A stretch of DNA of 48,746 nt from Microthrixaceae bacterium (GCA_023957975.1 JAMLGM010000014.1:1-48746), one strand, 5' to 3'; shown: positions 1-10,131, numbered from the stretch's first letter. Numbers and translations: made by a program. Notes: generated from the letters alone by a model not told the origin.

Positions 1-118
1 AGCGCCGGCAGATCAACCCGACCCGCCGTCACCGACCGATTTGCCGATGACGCACGGATGAGGGCGGCAACCCCCCTCGCTTACTGTCTCAGCGGGCGGA
101 GGGTCTGCCACCAGGGTG
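1..118. other. Unassigned left edge
   Basis: No convincing coding frame, tRNA or hairpin terminator is visible here. It lies downstream of the minus-strand NUDIX gene, so it probably holds that gene's 3' flank. Confidence 0.4.
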
Positions 119-850
119 TCAGTCGATCATCCATCGATCGGTAATAGGCGGCCTCCCCGCGGGTGGCCTGGTACCGGTGAGCAATCCAAGGAAATTGGTG
201 AGGATGGCGGCTGTGGCACCCCACACCGTCTCACCTTCGAGGAGATAGAAATGCATTGGCCATTCGTGGCCCGCCACCTGCCAAACCTCTTGGTGATACA
301 CACCCTCTTGAAGGAGTTCATCGACACCGACTCGAAGTATTGACGCTACTTCCGCAGGATGCGGTGTCAGTGTGACCGATTCCTTGACGCGCCCGACGAC
401 GGGATAGATCGTGAATGCGGTTGCGACCGTGGAGAGCGCATCGAGCCGTCCGGCAAGCTGGACAGATTGAGGCATCAGATCCACCTCTTCGTGTGCCTCG
501 CGGAGTGCGGCATCACGACACGACTCACCACGCTCAACTTTCCCCCCGGGGAACGAGATCTCACCTGAGTGTTGCTTCATCGTTTGAGGTCGTTTAGTGA
601 ACACGACTTCTGTCATGCCGTTCAACGATGGCATCAGAGCCACCAACACCGCAGCATCCGCCGAATTTGAAACTGCGAACTCTGGGGGCGCCCCTGGCGG
701 GAACGACCGAACCCGCTCAGCGACACTGTTCCATGACAGATCGGGAAGGGAAACCAGGCTCGACCACGGAGGTGGCGCGCCGACAACGACGTCGGGTGGC
801 CGCGGGATGATCTGGTCGCCGCCTCGCGGCCCAAGTGCCATGCCCCGCAT
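119..850 (-). CDS. NUDIX hydrolase, CoA-pyrophosphatase (NudL) type
   Basis: The protein carries a NUDIX box, GGKVERGE followed by REAHEEV, which binds divalent metal for pyrophosphate hydrolysis. Just before it is the run HSGEISFPGGK, preceded by a TKR, as in the NudL/CoA-diphosphatase subgroup (LTKRs...HsGqvsFPGG). It probably cleaves CoA or related nucleotide diphosphates in the cytoplasm. The box is slightly degenerate at its end (Asp where Gly is usual). The start is uncertain: ATG 850 is chosen because an ATG at 913 sits in the loop of the hairpin after groEL and would add an unlikely Pro/Arg-rich leader; ATG 841 is also possible. No clear Shine-Dalgarno precedes any of them. It follows groEL on the same strand after a hairpin. 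Confidence 0.75.
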   Translation of the reverse strand: MRGMALGPRGGDQIIPRPPDVVVGAPPPWSSLVSLPDLSWNSVAERVRSFPPGAPPEFAVSNSADAAVLVALMPSLNGMTEVVFTKRPQTMKQHSGEISFPGGKVERGESCRDAALREAHEEVDLMPQSVQLAGRLDALSTVATAFTIYPVVGRVKESVTLTPHPAEVASILRVGVDELLQEGVYHQEVWQVAGHEWPMHFYLLEGETVWGATAAILTNFLGLLTGTRPPAGRPPITDRWMID

Positions 851-894
851 GGTAATCGGGCACCCGCCCAGTGTCCGGGGCGGGATTGGGCGCG

Positions 895-931
895 ACGAAG
901 GGCGGCGAGGCATGTGCCCGCCGCCCTTCGT
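895..931 (-). terminator. Hairpin after groEL
   Basis: A perfect 12-bp stem (895-906 with 920-931, extendable by one pair) with an 11-base loop lies 34 bases after the groEL stop codon. There is no T-run on the minus strand after it, so it may be a weak or Rho-assisted terminator, or an mRNA-stabilising end. Confidence 0.5.
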
Positions 932-964
932 TTGTATTCGTGGTTAGCGACGCAAAAGCGTTCG

Positions 965-2935
<1,971 letters not shown>

Positions 2936-2949
2936 TCAATGCGACCGTG

Positions 2950-2976
2950 TTGGCACTCAACCGGCGCGAGTGCCAA
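2950..2976 (-). promoter_or_regulatory. CIRCE operator, variant (start-proximal)
   Basis: The inverted repeat TTGGCACTC-N9-GAGTGCCAA is perfectly symmetrical. It is the HrcA-binding CIRCE consensus with A-to-G and T-to-C changes that preserve symmetry. It lies 52 bases upstream of the groES start. Confidence 0.9.
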
Positions 2977-2977
2977 G

Positions 2978-3004
2978 TTAGCACTCCACATGATCGAGTG
3001 CTAA
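2978..3004 (-). promoter_or_regulatory. CIRCE operator, consensus (start-distal)
   Basis: The sequence TTAGCACTC-N9-GAGTGCTAA matches the CIRCE consensus exactly. It is separated by one base from the variant CIRCE, so two HrcA dimers could sit on adjacent helical positions over the groES-groEL promoter. Confidence 0.95.
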
Positions 3005-3044
3005 GCGCCCCCTCAGATCGCCGCCGCGTCGGCTCGCCGCGACG

Positions 3045-4064
3045 TCAGATCAGCGAGAGATTCGGGTAGGCGCCGACATCCAGGCTCGACGGACCTTTCA
3101 GGGACAGCTGATACCAGGCCGCCGCCGCCACCATCGCCGCGTTGTCGGTGCACATCTCATGGCTCGGCAAGAACCCGGCGATCTGCTCGTCCACGCACAC
3201 GTCGAGGAAGGATTCACGTAACTGGCTGTTGGCCGCCACACCCCCGCCGAGCGCCAACCCCTTCGCCCCGACCTCGCGGGCGGCCCGACGCGCTTTGGTC
3301 ACCAACACGTCGACCACCGCCTGCTGGAACGATGCGCACACATCCTCGGCGCTCACGTCGGGATGCTTGCGCACGTGGTTGATGACCGAGGTCTTGAGGC
3401 CCGAGAAGCTGAAGTCGTAGCCGTCGTTGAGCATCGAGCGGGGAAACGCAATCGCCTCGGGGTCGCCGACCATCGCCAGCCGGTCGACCGCCGGCCCGCC
3501 CGGATAGCCCAGACCGAGGAACCGGGCGACCTTGTCGAAGGCCTCCCCCGCCGCGTCGTCGATCGTCTGGCCGAGCAACTCATAGCGCCCGGGTCCGTCC
3601 ATGCGGATCAGCATCGTGTGGCCGCCCGACACCAACAACACCACGAGCGGAAACTCGAGATCGGGGTCCTCGAGCAGCGAGGCGTACAGGTGCGCCTCGA
3701 GGTGATTCACCGCCACGAAGGGCACGTCCCACGCAAGGGCCAACGCCTTGGCGGCGCTCACCCCGACCAGCAACGACCCGATCAGCCCTGGCCCACACGT
3801 GGCCCCCACCGCCGCGATGTCGGCTTCGGCGACCCCGGCCGAAACCACGGATTCGGCCACGATCGGCACGATGAGATCGAGATGGGCCCGGCTGGCGATC
3901 TCGGGCACCACTCCGCCGAACCTGGCGTGCAGGTCGACCTGGCTCGACACGACCGAACTCATCACCGTTCGGCCGCCGGCGACGACCGCGGCCGCGGTCT
4001 CGTCACAGCTCGTCTCGATTCCGAGAATCGGTGCGGTCGGCGAAAGGTCGGCGCTCATCGTCAT
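3045..4064 (-). CDS. tsaD: tRNA N6-threonylcarbamoyladenosine transferase TsaD
   Basis: TsaD transfers the threonylcarbamoyl group to A37 of ANN-decoding tRNAs, together with TsaB and TsaE encoded just upstream. The ASKHA-type N-terminus (ILGIETSCDETA), the iron-binding HLEAH motif (AVNHLEAHLYA), the SGGHT loop and the C-terminal DNAAM are present, with the usual length of about 340 residues. GTG 4067, ATG 4064 and ATG 4058 are in frame; ATG 4064 is chosen, without strong ribosome-site support. It follows rimI after 77 bases that hold 16-bp tandem repeats. Confidence 0.96.
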   Translation of the reverse strand: MTMSADLSPTAPILGIETSCDETAAAVVAGGRTVMSSVVSSQVDLHARFGGVVPEIASRAHLDLIVPIVAESVVSAGVAEADIAAVGATCGPGLIGSLLVGVSAAKALALAWDVPFVAVNHLEAHLYASLLEDPDLEFPLVVLLVSGGHTMLIRMDGPGRYELLGQTIDDAAGEAFDKVARFLGLGYPGGPAVDRLAMVGDPEAIAFPRSMLNDGYDFSFSGLKTSVINHVRKHPDVSAEDVCASFQQAVVDVLVTKARRAAREVGAKGLALGGGVAANSQLRESFLDVCVDEQIAGFLPSHEMCTDNAAMVAAAAWYQLSLKGPSSLDVGAYPNLSLI

Positions 4065-4089
4065 CACGTTACCGGGCGCCGCACACCGA

Positions 4090-4153
4090 GGTCTCAGCCA
4101 GCACAGGTCTCAGCCGGCACGGGTCTCGGCCCACACGGGTCTCAGCCGGAACA
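4090..4153. repeat. Four 16-bp tandem repeats
   Basis: Units containing GGTCTC(A/G)GCC begin at 4090, 4106, 4122 and 4138, exactly 16 bases apart. The array fills the rimI-tsaD spacer and runs into the last codons of rimI. Confidence 0.85.
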
Positions 4154-4681
4154 GATCTGCGCGAGCCGATCCGCGTAGTCGTCGGAATCGATCCCACGGC
4201 ACCACATGATCACCGCGTCCTCGCCGGTCTCGGCGTAGTACTTCGGCCGCACGCCCTCGGCCACGAAACCGAAACGCCGATACAGCCCCTGCGCGGCGTC
4301 GTTGCCGGCCTTCACCTCGAGGGTGACCGCGTCGAGGCCCCACGCCATCGTGGCATCCATCATCGTCACCATGAGCGCGGTGGCGATTCCCTCACGCCGA
4401 TGATCGACGGCCGCCGCGATGTTGGTGATGTGGGTTTCGAACCCGGTCGACATCAGACACGCGAACCCGACCACCTCGTTGTTGGATCGCACCGCCACCC
4501 AACAACGCGACGTCGCCTGTTTGAGCTCCGATGCGAACAGCTCTTCGGACCACGGCCGCGTGCTCGTCAGGTTCTCGATGGCCGCCACCCCGCCGAGGTG
4601 GCGGGGCCTCATCGCCACGATCGCGACGTCGTTGAGCGACCCCGTCGCACGCAACGGCCACCCACCGTGGCCGTCAGCCAT
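4142..4681 (-). CDS. rimI: Ribosomal-protein-alanine N-acetyltransferase RimI-like (GNAT)
   Basis: The 179-residue protein has the GNAT acetyl-CoA loop RREGIATALM, followed by the LEVKAGNDAAQGLYRRFGF segment and the YY motif typical of RimI, which acetylates the N-terminal alanine of ribosomal protein S18. The sequence begins MADGHGGW; its ATG overlaps the tsaB stop by 8 bases (ATGGCTGA), which fixes the start and implies translational coupling. The position in tsaE-tsaB-rimI-tsaD is the standard actinobacterial arrangement. Upstream codons open in this frame are out-of-frame tsaB and are not part of it. Confidence 0.93.
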   Translation of the reverse strand: MADGHGGWPLRATGSLNDVAIVAMRPRHLGGVAAIENLTSTRPWSEELFASELKQATSRCWVAVRSNNEVVGFACLMSTGFETHITNIAAAVDHRREGIATALMVTMMDATMAWGLDAVTLEVKAGNDAAQGLYRRFGFVAEGVRPKYYAETGEDAVIMWCRGIDSDDYADRLAQICSG

Positions 4682-5372
4682 CGTTGCGGGTGACCCAATT
4701 GATCTCGGCGTCGGGCTTGCGCAAGTAGATCGGCTCGAGCGACGCGGGGGGTTCGAATTCCTCGCGCAACGCCTTCGCATGGGCGAGTTGCACGAGCGAC
4801 GCCGCGCTCGGGTGGGCGAACCCGGCGTCGGCCATCTCGGCCTTGTCGACCCCGGCGAAGAGGTCGTGATAGCGCTGGAACCCGTCGCCGACGAGCAGCA
4901 TCTCGTCGCGCCGCTCCGCCAGATCGGCAGCGAGGTCGGCCGGAGAGCCGAGCTGATAGTCGCCGAGGCGCTGCACCCCGCCGGGCACCTGCCGGTAGAA
5001 CGCGTAGTACAACTCCGAGCGGCGGGCGTCGATCGCCGACACGATGAGGCGCGACGAATACCGGACTGCGAAGGCCACCAGGTCGAGGCTGGCGACACCG
5101 ATCACCGGAACCCGCAGGGCATGGGCCATCGCCTTGCCGGTCGCTATGCCGACGCGGAGCCCGGTGAACAACCCGGGGCCGAGGTCGACCGCGATCGCAC
5201 CGATCTCGCCCAGTTCGATCTGAGCCTGTTCGCAGATGAAGCGGATCGCCGGGGTGAGGTTCTCGGCGTGGCGGCGACCCTTCGCGCACTGAGACAGCGC
5301 CAGGACGCCTTCATAGCTTCCGAGCGCGCAGCCGGCCTGAGATGTCGCGGTGTCGATTCCGAGGATGATCAT
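4674..5372 (-). CDS. tsaB: t6A biosynthesis protein TsaB
   Basis: TsaB is the ASKHA-fold partner that dimerises with TsaD in t6A tRNA modification. The N-terminus MIILGIDTATSQAG and the motif GPGLFTGLRVGIATGKAMA are diagnostic. The length (232 residues) is normal. Its ATG overlaps the tsaE stop by 4 bases (ATGA), and its stop overlaps the rimI start. Confidence 0.96.
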   Translation of the reverse strand: MIILGIDTATSQAGCALGSYEGVLALSQCAKGRRHAENLTPAIRFICEQAQIELGEIGAIAVDLGPGLFTGLRVGIATGKAMAHALRVPVIGVASLDLVAFAVRYSSRLIVSAIDARRSELYYAFYRQVPGGVQRLGDYQLGSPADLAADLAERRDEMLLVGDGFQRYHDLFAGVDKAEMADAGFAHPSAASLVQLAHAKALREEFEPPASLEPIYLRKPDAEINWVTRNDG

Positions 5373-5953
5373 GACGCCTCACCATTCGAGGTCGGTTCGG
5401 GGCGGGTCCACGGTGCGACGGCCTCGGCGATGGCACGCGAGCGCGCCGCCCAGCGGGGCCCCTGCAGATGGAACCGCAGGCTGCGACAGTCGTCGAGATC
5501 GACCTCGGCGCCTGCGACCTCGGCGCCTGCGACCGGGTCGGTGCCTGTGGCCGGGTCGGTGCCTGCGGCCGGGTCGACGAGTTCGATGACGATCTCCAAG
5601 CGATCCGCGGGCAGTTCGGACAAGATGTTGTCGGCCCATTCGATGAGGGTCACCGCCCCCTCGTCGAGCAGTTCGGCCAGTCCCAGTTCGAGCGCCTCCT
5701 CGATCTGCTCGATGCGATAGACGTCGAGGTGATACAGCTTCAGCCGGCCCGAGTATTCGCGCACCAGCGTGAAGGTCGGCGAGGTGATCGCCTCGGCCAC
5801 CCCGAGCGCCCGGCCGAACCCCTTGGCGAAGGCCGTCTTGCCGGCACCGAGATCGCCGGTCAGCAAGATGAGGTCGCCCGGTTCGGCGAGCGCGGCGATC
5901 GCTGCGGCCAACGCTGCTGTCTCGGTGGGCGACGTCGTGTGGGCGCTCAGCAT
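5369..5953 (-). CDS. tsaE: t6A biosynthesis ATPase TsaE
   Basis: TsaE is the P-loop ATPase that drives t6A formation by TsaB-TsaD. It has a Walker A GDLGAGKT, the SPTFTLVREY segment and the HLDVYR motif. At 194 residues it is longer than usual because of a low-complexity insert of six-residue (AGTDPA-like) and five-residue (AGAEV) repeats at about residues 126-151, between the ATPase core and the C-terminal end. The first gene of tsaE-tsaB-rimI-tsaD; a TAGTGT box 7 bases upstream of its ATG suggests a leaderless transcript. Confidence 0.95.
   Translation of the reverse strand: MLSAHTTSPTETAALAAAIAALAEPGDLILLTGDLGAGKTAFAKGFGRALGVAEAITSPTFTLVREYSGRLKLYHLDVYRIEQIEEALELGLAELLDEGAVTLIEWADNILSELPADRLEIVIELVDPAAGTDPATGTDPVAGAEVAGAEVDLDDCRSLRFHLQGPRWAARSRAIAEAVAPWTRPEPTSNGEAS
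5501..5576. repeat. In-frame tandem repeats in tsaE
   Basis: Two 15-bp units followed by two 18-bp units of related GC-rich sequence encode AGAEV and AGTDP-type peptide repeats. All units are multiples of three, so length changes would preserve the frame. Confidence 0.85.
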
Positions 5954-5960
5954 CGGTCAC

Positions 5961-5966
5961 ACACTA
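5961..5966 (-). promoter_or_regulatory. Candidate leaderless -10 box of tsaE
   Basis: TAGTGT (fits TANNNT) ends 7 bases before the tsaE ATG, the distance at which transcription would begin at the start codon itself. No -35 resemblance is seen, and no Shine-Dalgarno could fit in such a transcript. Confidence 0.4.
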
Positions 5967-6027
5967 CCGGCACCGCGACCCGCCATCCCTCGACACCCCA
6001 CCCGTTCACACCCCTGCGGTGGCGACG

Positions 6028-6056
6028 TTGGTTCGCGGCGAGAAACGCCGTACGCT
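6028..6056 (+). promoter_or_regulatory. Candidate promoter of the secreted-protein gene
   Basis: TTGGTT, 17 bases, TACGCT. Transcription would start near 6063, which supports the ATG at 6088 over the upstream in-frame codons. Confidence 0.45.
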
Positions 6057-6087
6057 CATGCATCGGATCCCGCCTCCATGGAATGAC

Positions 6088-6852
6088 ATGACCGACACCG
6101 ACCACACGCCGAACGCCACGACTTCCCCGCGCTCCGCGCACCGCCGGCGCCGCCTCGCCGCGGTGCTCACCGCAGCGATCTGCGCGGCGTCGGTTCCGGC
6201 CGCGACCCCGGCGTCGGCGCAGGCGGTGCCGGTTTCGGTGGTGGTTCGGACCTCCCCCGAACGCCCGGTTCCCGGCGACGACGTGGACGTCCTCGTCACC
6301 GTCGAGGGTTGCCCGGTGGGCCCCATCACCGCCGAGGTGTACCTCGAGACCGACGACGGAGCGAAACGTTCAGCCGTGCGGATCGCGCGAGCGGCGGTGG
6401 ACACCTCGGTGACGATGCGTTCGACGGGCACCGTGCGGCTCCCCGACGCGTTCGAGGGGTGGTACGGGGTGCGGGTGTTGTGCGGCACGTTTCGTCCGCC
6501 GCGCCGCTCGATGACCGCCACGTTGTTCCACGTCCGCTCCAGCGAGGCGATGACGCTGCAAGCCCCCGAGGTTCAATCGCTGTCGGACGCGTTCACGATG
6601 TCGGGGCAACGGTGCCCCGGCGGCACGGTCGAGTGGATGGTGAACAGCGGATTCGGCGGTACCACCCCGTTCGACCCCGACGGCACGGTCCTGGTCGACG
6701 ACAGCGGAACGTGGACCGTGAACGCGCCCTGGCCCGAGGCCATCACCCTCGGGCCGATGCGGGCATCGGCGCGATGCGGCTACGGCCTCGACACGATGAC
6801 CCCTCGCTACCTCTACTACCAGCCCCGCTGGGACCTGACGGCGGCCCCCTGA
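6088..6852 (+). CDS. Secreted protein of unknown function
   Basis: I do not recognise this 254-residue protein. It has a basic n-region (SAHRRRRLA), a hydrophobic stretch (AVLTAAICAASVPAA) and an AQA-type cleavage site, consistent with a Sec signal peptide of about 45 residues. The mature part is Thr/Val-rich with beta-strand-like alternation and two cysteine-containing halves (VEGCPVG, VLCGTF; GQRCPGG, ARCGYG), possibly two Ig-like domains each with one disulfide. The ATG at 6088 is chosen because upstream in-frame codons lie over the promoter. It is one of two plus-strand genes here and converges on the Tat-exported protein, with which it may be functionally paired. Confidence 0.7.
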   Translation: MTDTDHTPNATTSPRSAHRRRRLAAVLTAAICAASVPAATPASAQAVPVSVVVRTSPERPVPGDDVDVLVTVEGCPVGPITAEVYLETDDGAKRSAVRIARAAVDTSVTMRSTGTVRLPDAFEGWYGVRVLCGTFRPPRRSMTATLFHVRSSEAMTLQAPEVQSLSDAFTMSGQRCPGGTVEWMVNSGFGGTTPFDPDGTVLVDDSGTWTVNAPWPEAITLGPMRASARCGYGLDTMTPRYLYYQPRWDLTAAP

Positions 6853-6866
6853 GCGCAGCGCTCAGG
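6848..6866. terminator. Short inverted repeat between convergent genes
   Basis: A perfect 9-bp inverted repeat around one central base overlaps the stop codon of the plus-strand secreted protein and lies 12 bases past the stop of the opposing gene. It could act as a bidirectional terminator, but no T-run follows on either strand. Confidence 0.35.
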
Positions 6867-6877
6867 AGCACCAGCGG

Positions 6878-8929
6878 TCAGTCGGACAGTCGCGACGGCG
6901 GGGTCGGGGCGTAGAAGGCGACACCCTCGAGGTTCCACCCGCGACCGAGATTCGGGGTGGGCGAGTAGACGACCCGATCGAACGAGCCCGCCGACGGCGC
7001 CGTGTACAGATAGATCGGGTAGCGGCCGGTGCCGGCGGTGCCGTGCGCGAAGAACGCTGGCCCGTCGTACACGTAGCCCTCTGGAGTGGCGACCTCGGGG
7101 AGCTGATAGCGGATGTTCCAACCGCCATCGGGGTTCACCGCATGGTACTGCTTGATTTCCACGACGCCGTCGACGTCTGCCGGTGGCGAGGTGTAGACCC
7201 AAAACGCCGGGCCGTCGTAGATCCAGCCGGTGTTCTTCTGGGTGAAGAACGGCGAGGGGGCGAACACGAAACGCCATCCCCCATCCGCATTGACCGCGTG
7301 GTATTGATACAGCTCCTGAAGGCGGCGCTCGCGCGGGGTCTTCACCCTCGAGAGCGCCTCGATCACATTCATCGTGATCTTTTCGACCTCGGCGGTTGGC
7401 GAGGTCAGACCCTTCGCCCAGTCGACCGTTCCGACGTTGAACACCGTTCCGTTTCGACGGAACGTCCCCATGACGGCCTCGCCGCCTTTTTGCCCCACCG
7501 CCGTCCAGGAATCGAGGTTGGCGATGCCGAGAATCTTGAAATTCGACGGGGCACCATCGGTGCCGGTCGGCGTTGCAACGCCGTTGACCCGCGACCACTT
7601 GAGGGCGTCGGTCTCATAGCCGACCAGCTCGCCGGCGAGCTGCGCACCCTTCGCCAGTCCGGTGCCGGCGAAGGCCCAGTGTTCCGGTCGCTCGATGACG
7701 AACGGGTTGGCCGGACGCGGTCCGGTACCGGACCAGACCCCGCCGCGCTCCCAGCCGAGCCCGATCGAGGAGTGCTGCGAGAACGTCCCCAACGCGCGCT
7801 TGTAGCTCGGCCCGAACTCCTCCCATTCGACGGTCTTTCGCGCCGGGTCGGCGATCGGGTCGGCGTTCCAGTCCTTGTAGCAGGTGATGACCCGATTCGC
7901 CGCGCCCGCGGCGTTCGGCTCGAAGCGGATCTGCCAGTACATGGTGTTGCCGCTGAACACCGCCGCATTGCCGCCGTTGCGCACGAACCGGTCGAGGTTG
8001 TTGCGCATCTCCCGCGACCAGTACTCATCGTGGCCGACGGTGACGAACATCTGATAGCTGTCGAGCAGCGACGCCTTGTCGTGAAGGTCGACCGTCGACA
8101 CGTAATCGATCTCGATGCCTCGCCGACGAGCGAACCGGATGAACGGACGAACCCACTGATAAAGGTCGCCGTACTCGGGGTTGTCGTGGGGACGGTCGAA
8201 GCTGACCTTGTACGAGCGCACCTTGTTGGAGGACCGGAACTCGTACAGGCACTTGCCGCCCCAGCCGTTGTAGGCCTGAAGCGTCGTGAAGGGAACCTGG
8301 CAGAGAATCTTGCTGGCGGCGCCCAGCACCGCGGGCTTCACGACGAAAGGAATGCACGAGCGGGTGGAACCCTCGCTGAAGTACGCGTTGTACAGCCCCG
8401 TCGGCCACGAGGTCGGGACGGTGAAGCTCGTGGTCTCATTCCAGTTGCATCCGACCGCCCACGCGTTCGCCGGAGTCACCTGACCTTCGACGCTGACGGA
8501 CGCCGTGTGGACCTGAACGTCGTTCGGGTGATCGACGCGCTTGATGGCGAACGCCGCCGTCGAACGGACTCCGGCGGCCAGACCGTTGGTTACGAAAAAG
8601 CGAATCGTCTGGCCTGGGTCGACCGAGGTGAGGTTGGCGTAGCCCTCAAGCTTGTTGGCCGACTGGGCATCGGCCCGACCCTGAAACAGCGTCGCGACGG
8701 CGCCGCCGGCCGAGGCCACCGCCGCGCCCTGGAGCAGCCGACGACGGTCGATGCGCAGGCGCCGATCCCCATCTACGCCAGCAGTGCTGTCGGCGTTGTC
8801 GGCGCCGAGAACGTCGTCGAGAATCGATTCACCCATCTGGTCGACGATACGGATCGACACCAAATTCCACAACCGCCCTGGGAAGTTTTCCCGAGTGACC
8901 CGGGCCGACCGGCCCGAGATCGTCGGCAC
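6878..8929 (-). CDS. Tat-exported N,N-dimethylformamidase beta-subunit-like protein with C-terminal repeats
   Basis: A twin-arginine signal (DRRRLLQGAA, hydrophobic stretch, ADA cleavage site) precedes a large domain with the motif VTVGHDEYWS...MRNNLDRFV.NGGNAAVFSGNTMYW, typical of the dimethylformamidase large-subunit C-terminal family. The last ~145 residues hold repeats built on YHAVN.DGGW and GW.Y(D/E)G.AF(W/F/Y), like DUF5648-type lectin-like modules. The protein is probably an exported, folded-in-cytoplasm amidohydrolase-fold enzyme that binds polysaccharide; substrate unknown. GTG 8929 has AGGA overlapping the alr stop; ATG 8836 would give a shorter, more usual signal peptide and is a real alternative. 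It follows alr by 14 bases. Confidence 0.85.
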   Translation of the reverse strand: MPTISGRSARVTRENFPGRLWNLVSIRIVDQMGESILDDVLGADNADSTAGVDGDRRLRIDRRRLLQGAAVASAGGAVATLFQGRADAQSANKLEGYANLTSVDPGQTIRFFVTNGLAAGVRSTAAFAIKRVDHPNDVQVHTASVSVEGQVTPANAWAVGCNWNETTSFTVPTSWPTGLYNAYFSEGSTRSCIPFVVKPAVLGAASKILCQVPFTTLQAYNGWGGKCLYEFRSSNKVRSYKVSFDRPHDNPEYGDLYQWVRPFIRFARRRGIEIDYVSTVDLHDKASLLDSYQMFVTVGHDEYWSREMRNNLDRFVRNGGNAAVFSGNTMYWQIRFEPNAAGAANRVITCYKDWNADPIADPARKTVEWEEFGPSYKRALGTFSQHSSIGLGWERGGVWSGTGPRPANPFVIERPEHWAFAGTGLAKGAQLAGELVGYETDALKWSRVNGVATPTGTDGAPSNFKILGIANLDSWTAVGQKGGEAVMGTFRRNGTVFNVGTVDWAKGLTSPTAEVEKITMNVIEALSRVKTPRERRLQELYQYHAVNADGGWRFVFAPSPFFTQKNTGWIYDGPAFWVYTSPPADVDGVVEIKQYHAVNPDGGWNIRYQLPEVATPEGYVYDGPAFFAHGTAGTGRYPIYLYTAPSAGSFDRVVYSPTPNLGRGWNLEGVAFYAPTPPSRLSD

Positions 8930-8943
8930 CTTTGGGCGATGTC

Positions 8944-10131
8944 CTACGGCACCACAACCCTCGGCAACCGGGCCGACAATCGGGTGACCACCTCATAGCC
9001 GATCGTCCCGATCGTCTCGGCCAGATCGTTGGCGGTGATCTCATCGGCGCCAGCGCGGCCGATCAGCACGACCTCGTCGCCGATCGCCACCGGTTCGTCG
9101 CCGACGTCGATCATCAGTTGATCCATCGTCACCGTTCCCACGATCGGGGCGCGACGACCGTTGATGAGCACCTCCGCGCCGGCTCCGGTCAGCGACCTGG
9201 CGACGCCATCGGCATAGCCCACCGGGACCGTCGCGATCGTCGTCTCACGAGGTGTGCGATACCGAGCCCCGTACGACACGGCCTCATCGGCACCCACCCG
9301 TTTGGTCCATGTCACCGCCGAGACGAGTCGAGCGGCCGGGGTCAACTCGACCGGAATCGGCTGCGCCGGCGACGGGGCGATGCCGTAGACCGCGATGCCA
9401 CATCGCACCATGTCGAGGTGCGCCTGCGGGCGGGTCAGTGCCGCCGGCGAGTTCGCCACGTGACGCACATAGCCGCGGTCGCCGTTCGTCGATCGGTCCG
9501 TCGCCGACCCGGAGCGGCCCTCGACCATCGCCGCGACCTGCGCGTCGACCTCGGAAAAGGCGGCCAGTTGGGCGTCGCACAGCGCCGCACCAGCGCTCGG
9601 CGCTACCTCATCCGCGGTGGCGAGGTGGGTTGCGAGCCCGGCGAGGCGCACCCCCGGCGTGTCGAGGATCAGGCCGGCGAGTTCGAGCGCATCGCCGACC
9701 TCGCAGCCGACGCGCCGCATGCCGGTGTCGACCTTCAGATGAAGCCCCACCTCCACCTCGCCTCGTGCGCCGCCGACGGACCCCGCCCCAGCGGCCGCCG
9801 CGGCCGCCTCGATGTCGTCGCGCGAGTACACGAACGACTCGAGCCCCAACTCCGCCACCGTCGCCCAGTCGTCGCGCTGGGGCGCCGACAACACCAGGAT
9901 CGGCGCGTCGATTCCGGCCTCGCGCAGCTCCACCGCCTCCTCCACCAAGGCCACGGCCAACACGCTCGCTCCGCCGGCGAGCGCCTCGCGTGACGCCAGC
10001 ACGGCCCCGTGTCCGTACGCGTTGGCCTTCACCACCGCGCACACCGCGGCCGGAGCACACAACTCGACGAGCGCCTCGACGTTCGAACGAAGCGCCGACG
10101 CCGACACCTCGATGCGACTCGGTCGCGTCAT
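8944..10131 (-). CDS. alr: Alanine racemase
   Basis: Alr interconverts L- and D-alanine for peptidoglycan. The PLP lysine is in VVKANAYGHG (residue 35), and the second catalytic residue is the Tyr of SYGARYRT. GTVTMDQLMIDVG is the conserved C-terminal signature. The length (395 residues) is typical. The start ATG at 10131 overlaps the nnr stop by 4 bases (ATGA), so the long open frame upstream of it is antisense-like noise. nnr-alr adjacency is usual in actinobacteria. Confidence 0.96.
   Translation of the reverse strand: MTRPSRIEVSASALRSNVEALVELCAPAAVCAVVKANAYGHGAVLASREALAGGASVLAVALVEEAVELREAGIDAPILVLSAPQRDDWATVAELGLESFVYSRDDIEAAAAAAGAGSVGGARGEVEVGLHLKVDTGMRRVGCEVGDALELAGLILDTPGVRLAGLATHLATADEVAPSAGAALCDAQLAAFSEVDAQVAAMVEGRSGSATDRSTNGDRGYVRHVANSPAALTRPQAHLDMVRCGIAVYGIAPSPAQPIPVELTPAARLVSAVTWTKRVGADEAVSYGARYRTPRETTIATVPVGYADGVARSLTGAGAEVLINGRRAPIVGTVTMDQLMIDVGDEPVAIGDEVVLIGRAGADEITANDLAETIGTIGYEVVTRLSARLPRVVVP

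Noticed and set aside
1..118. tRNA or small RNA at the left edge
   Set aside because: No cloverleaf or clear stem arrangement could be drawn.
6019..6087. Earlier start (6019 or 6058) for the secreted protein
   Set aside because: These codons lie over or before the candidate promoter boxes and lengthen the signal-peptide n-region without benefit.
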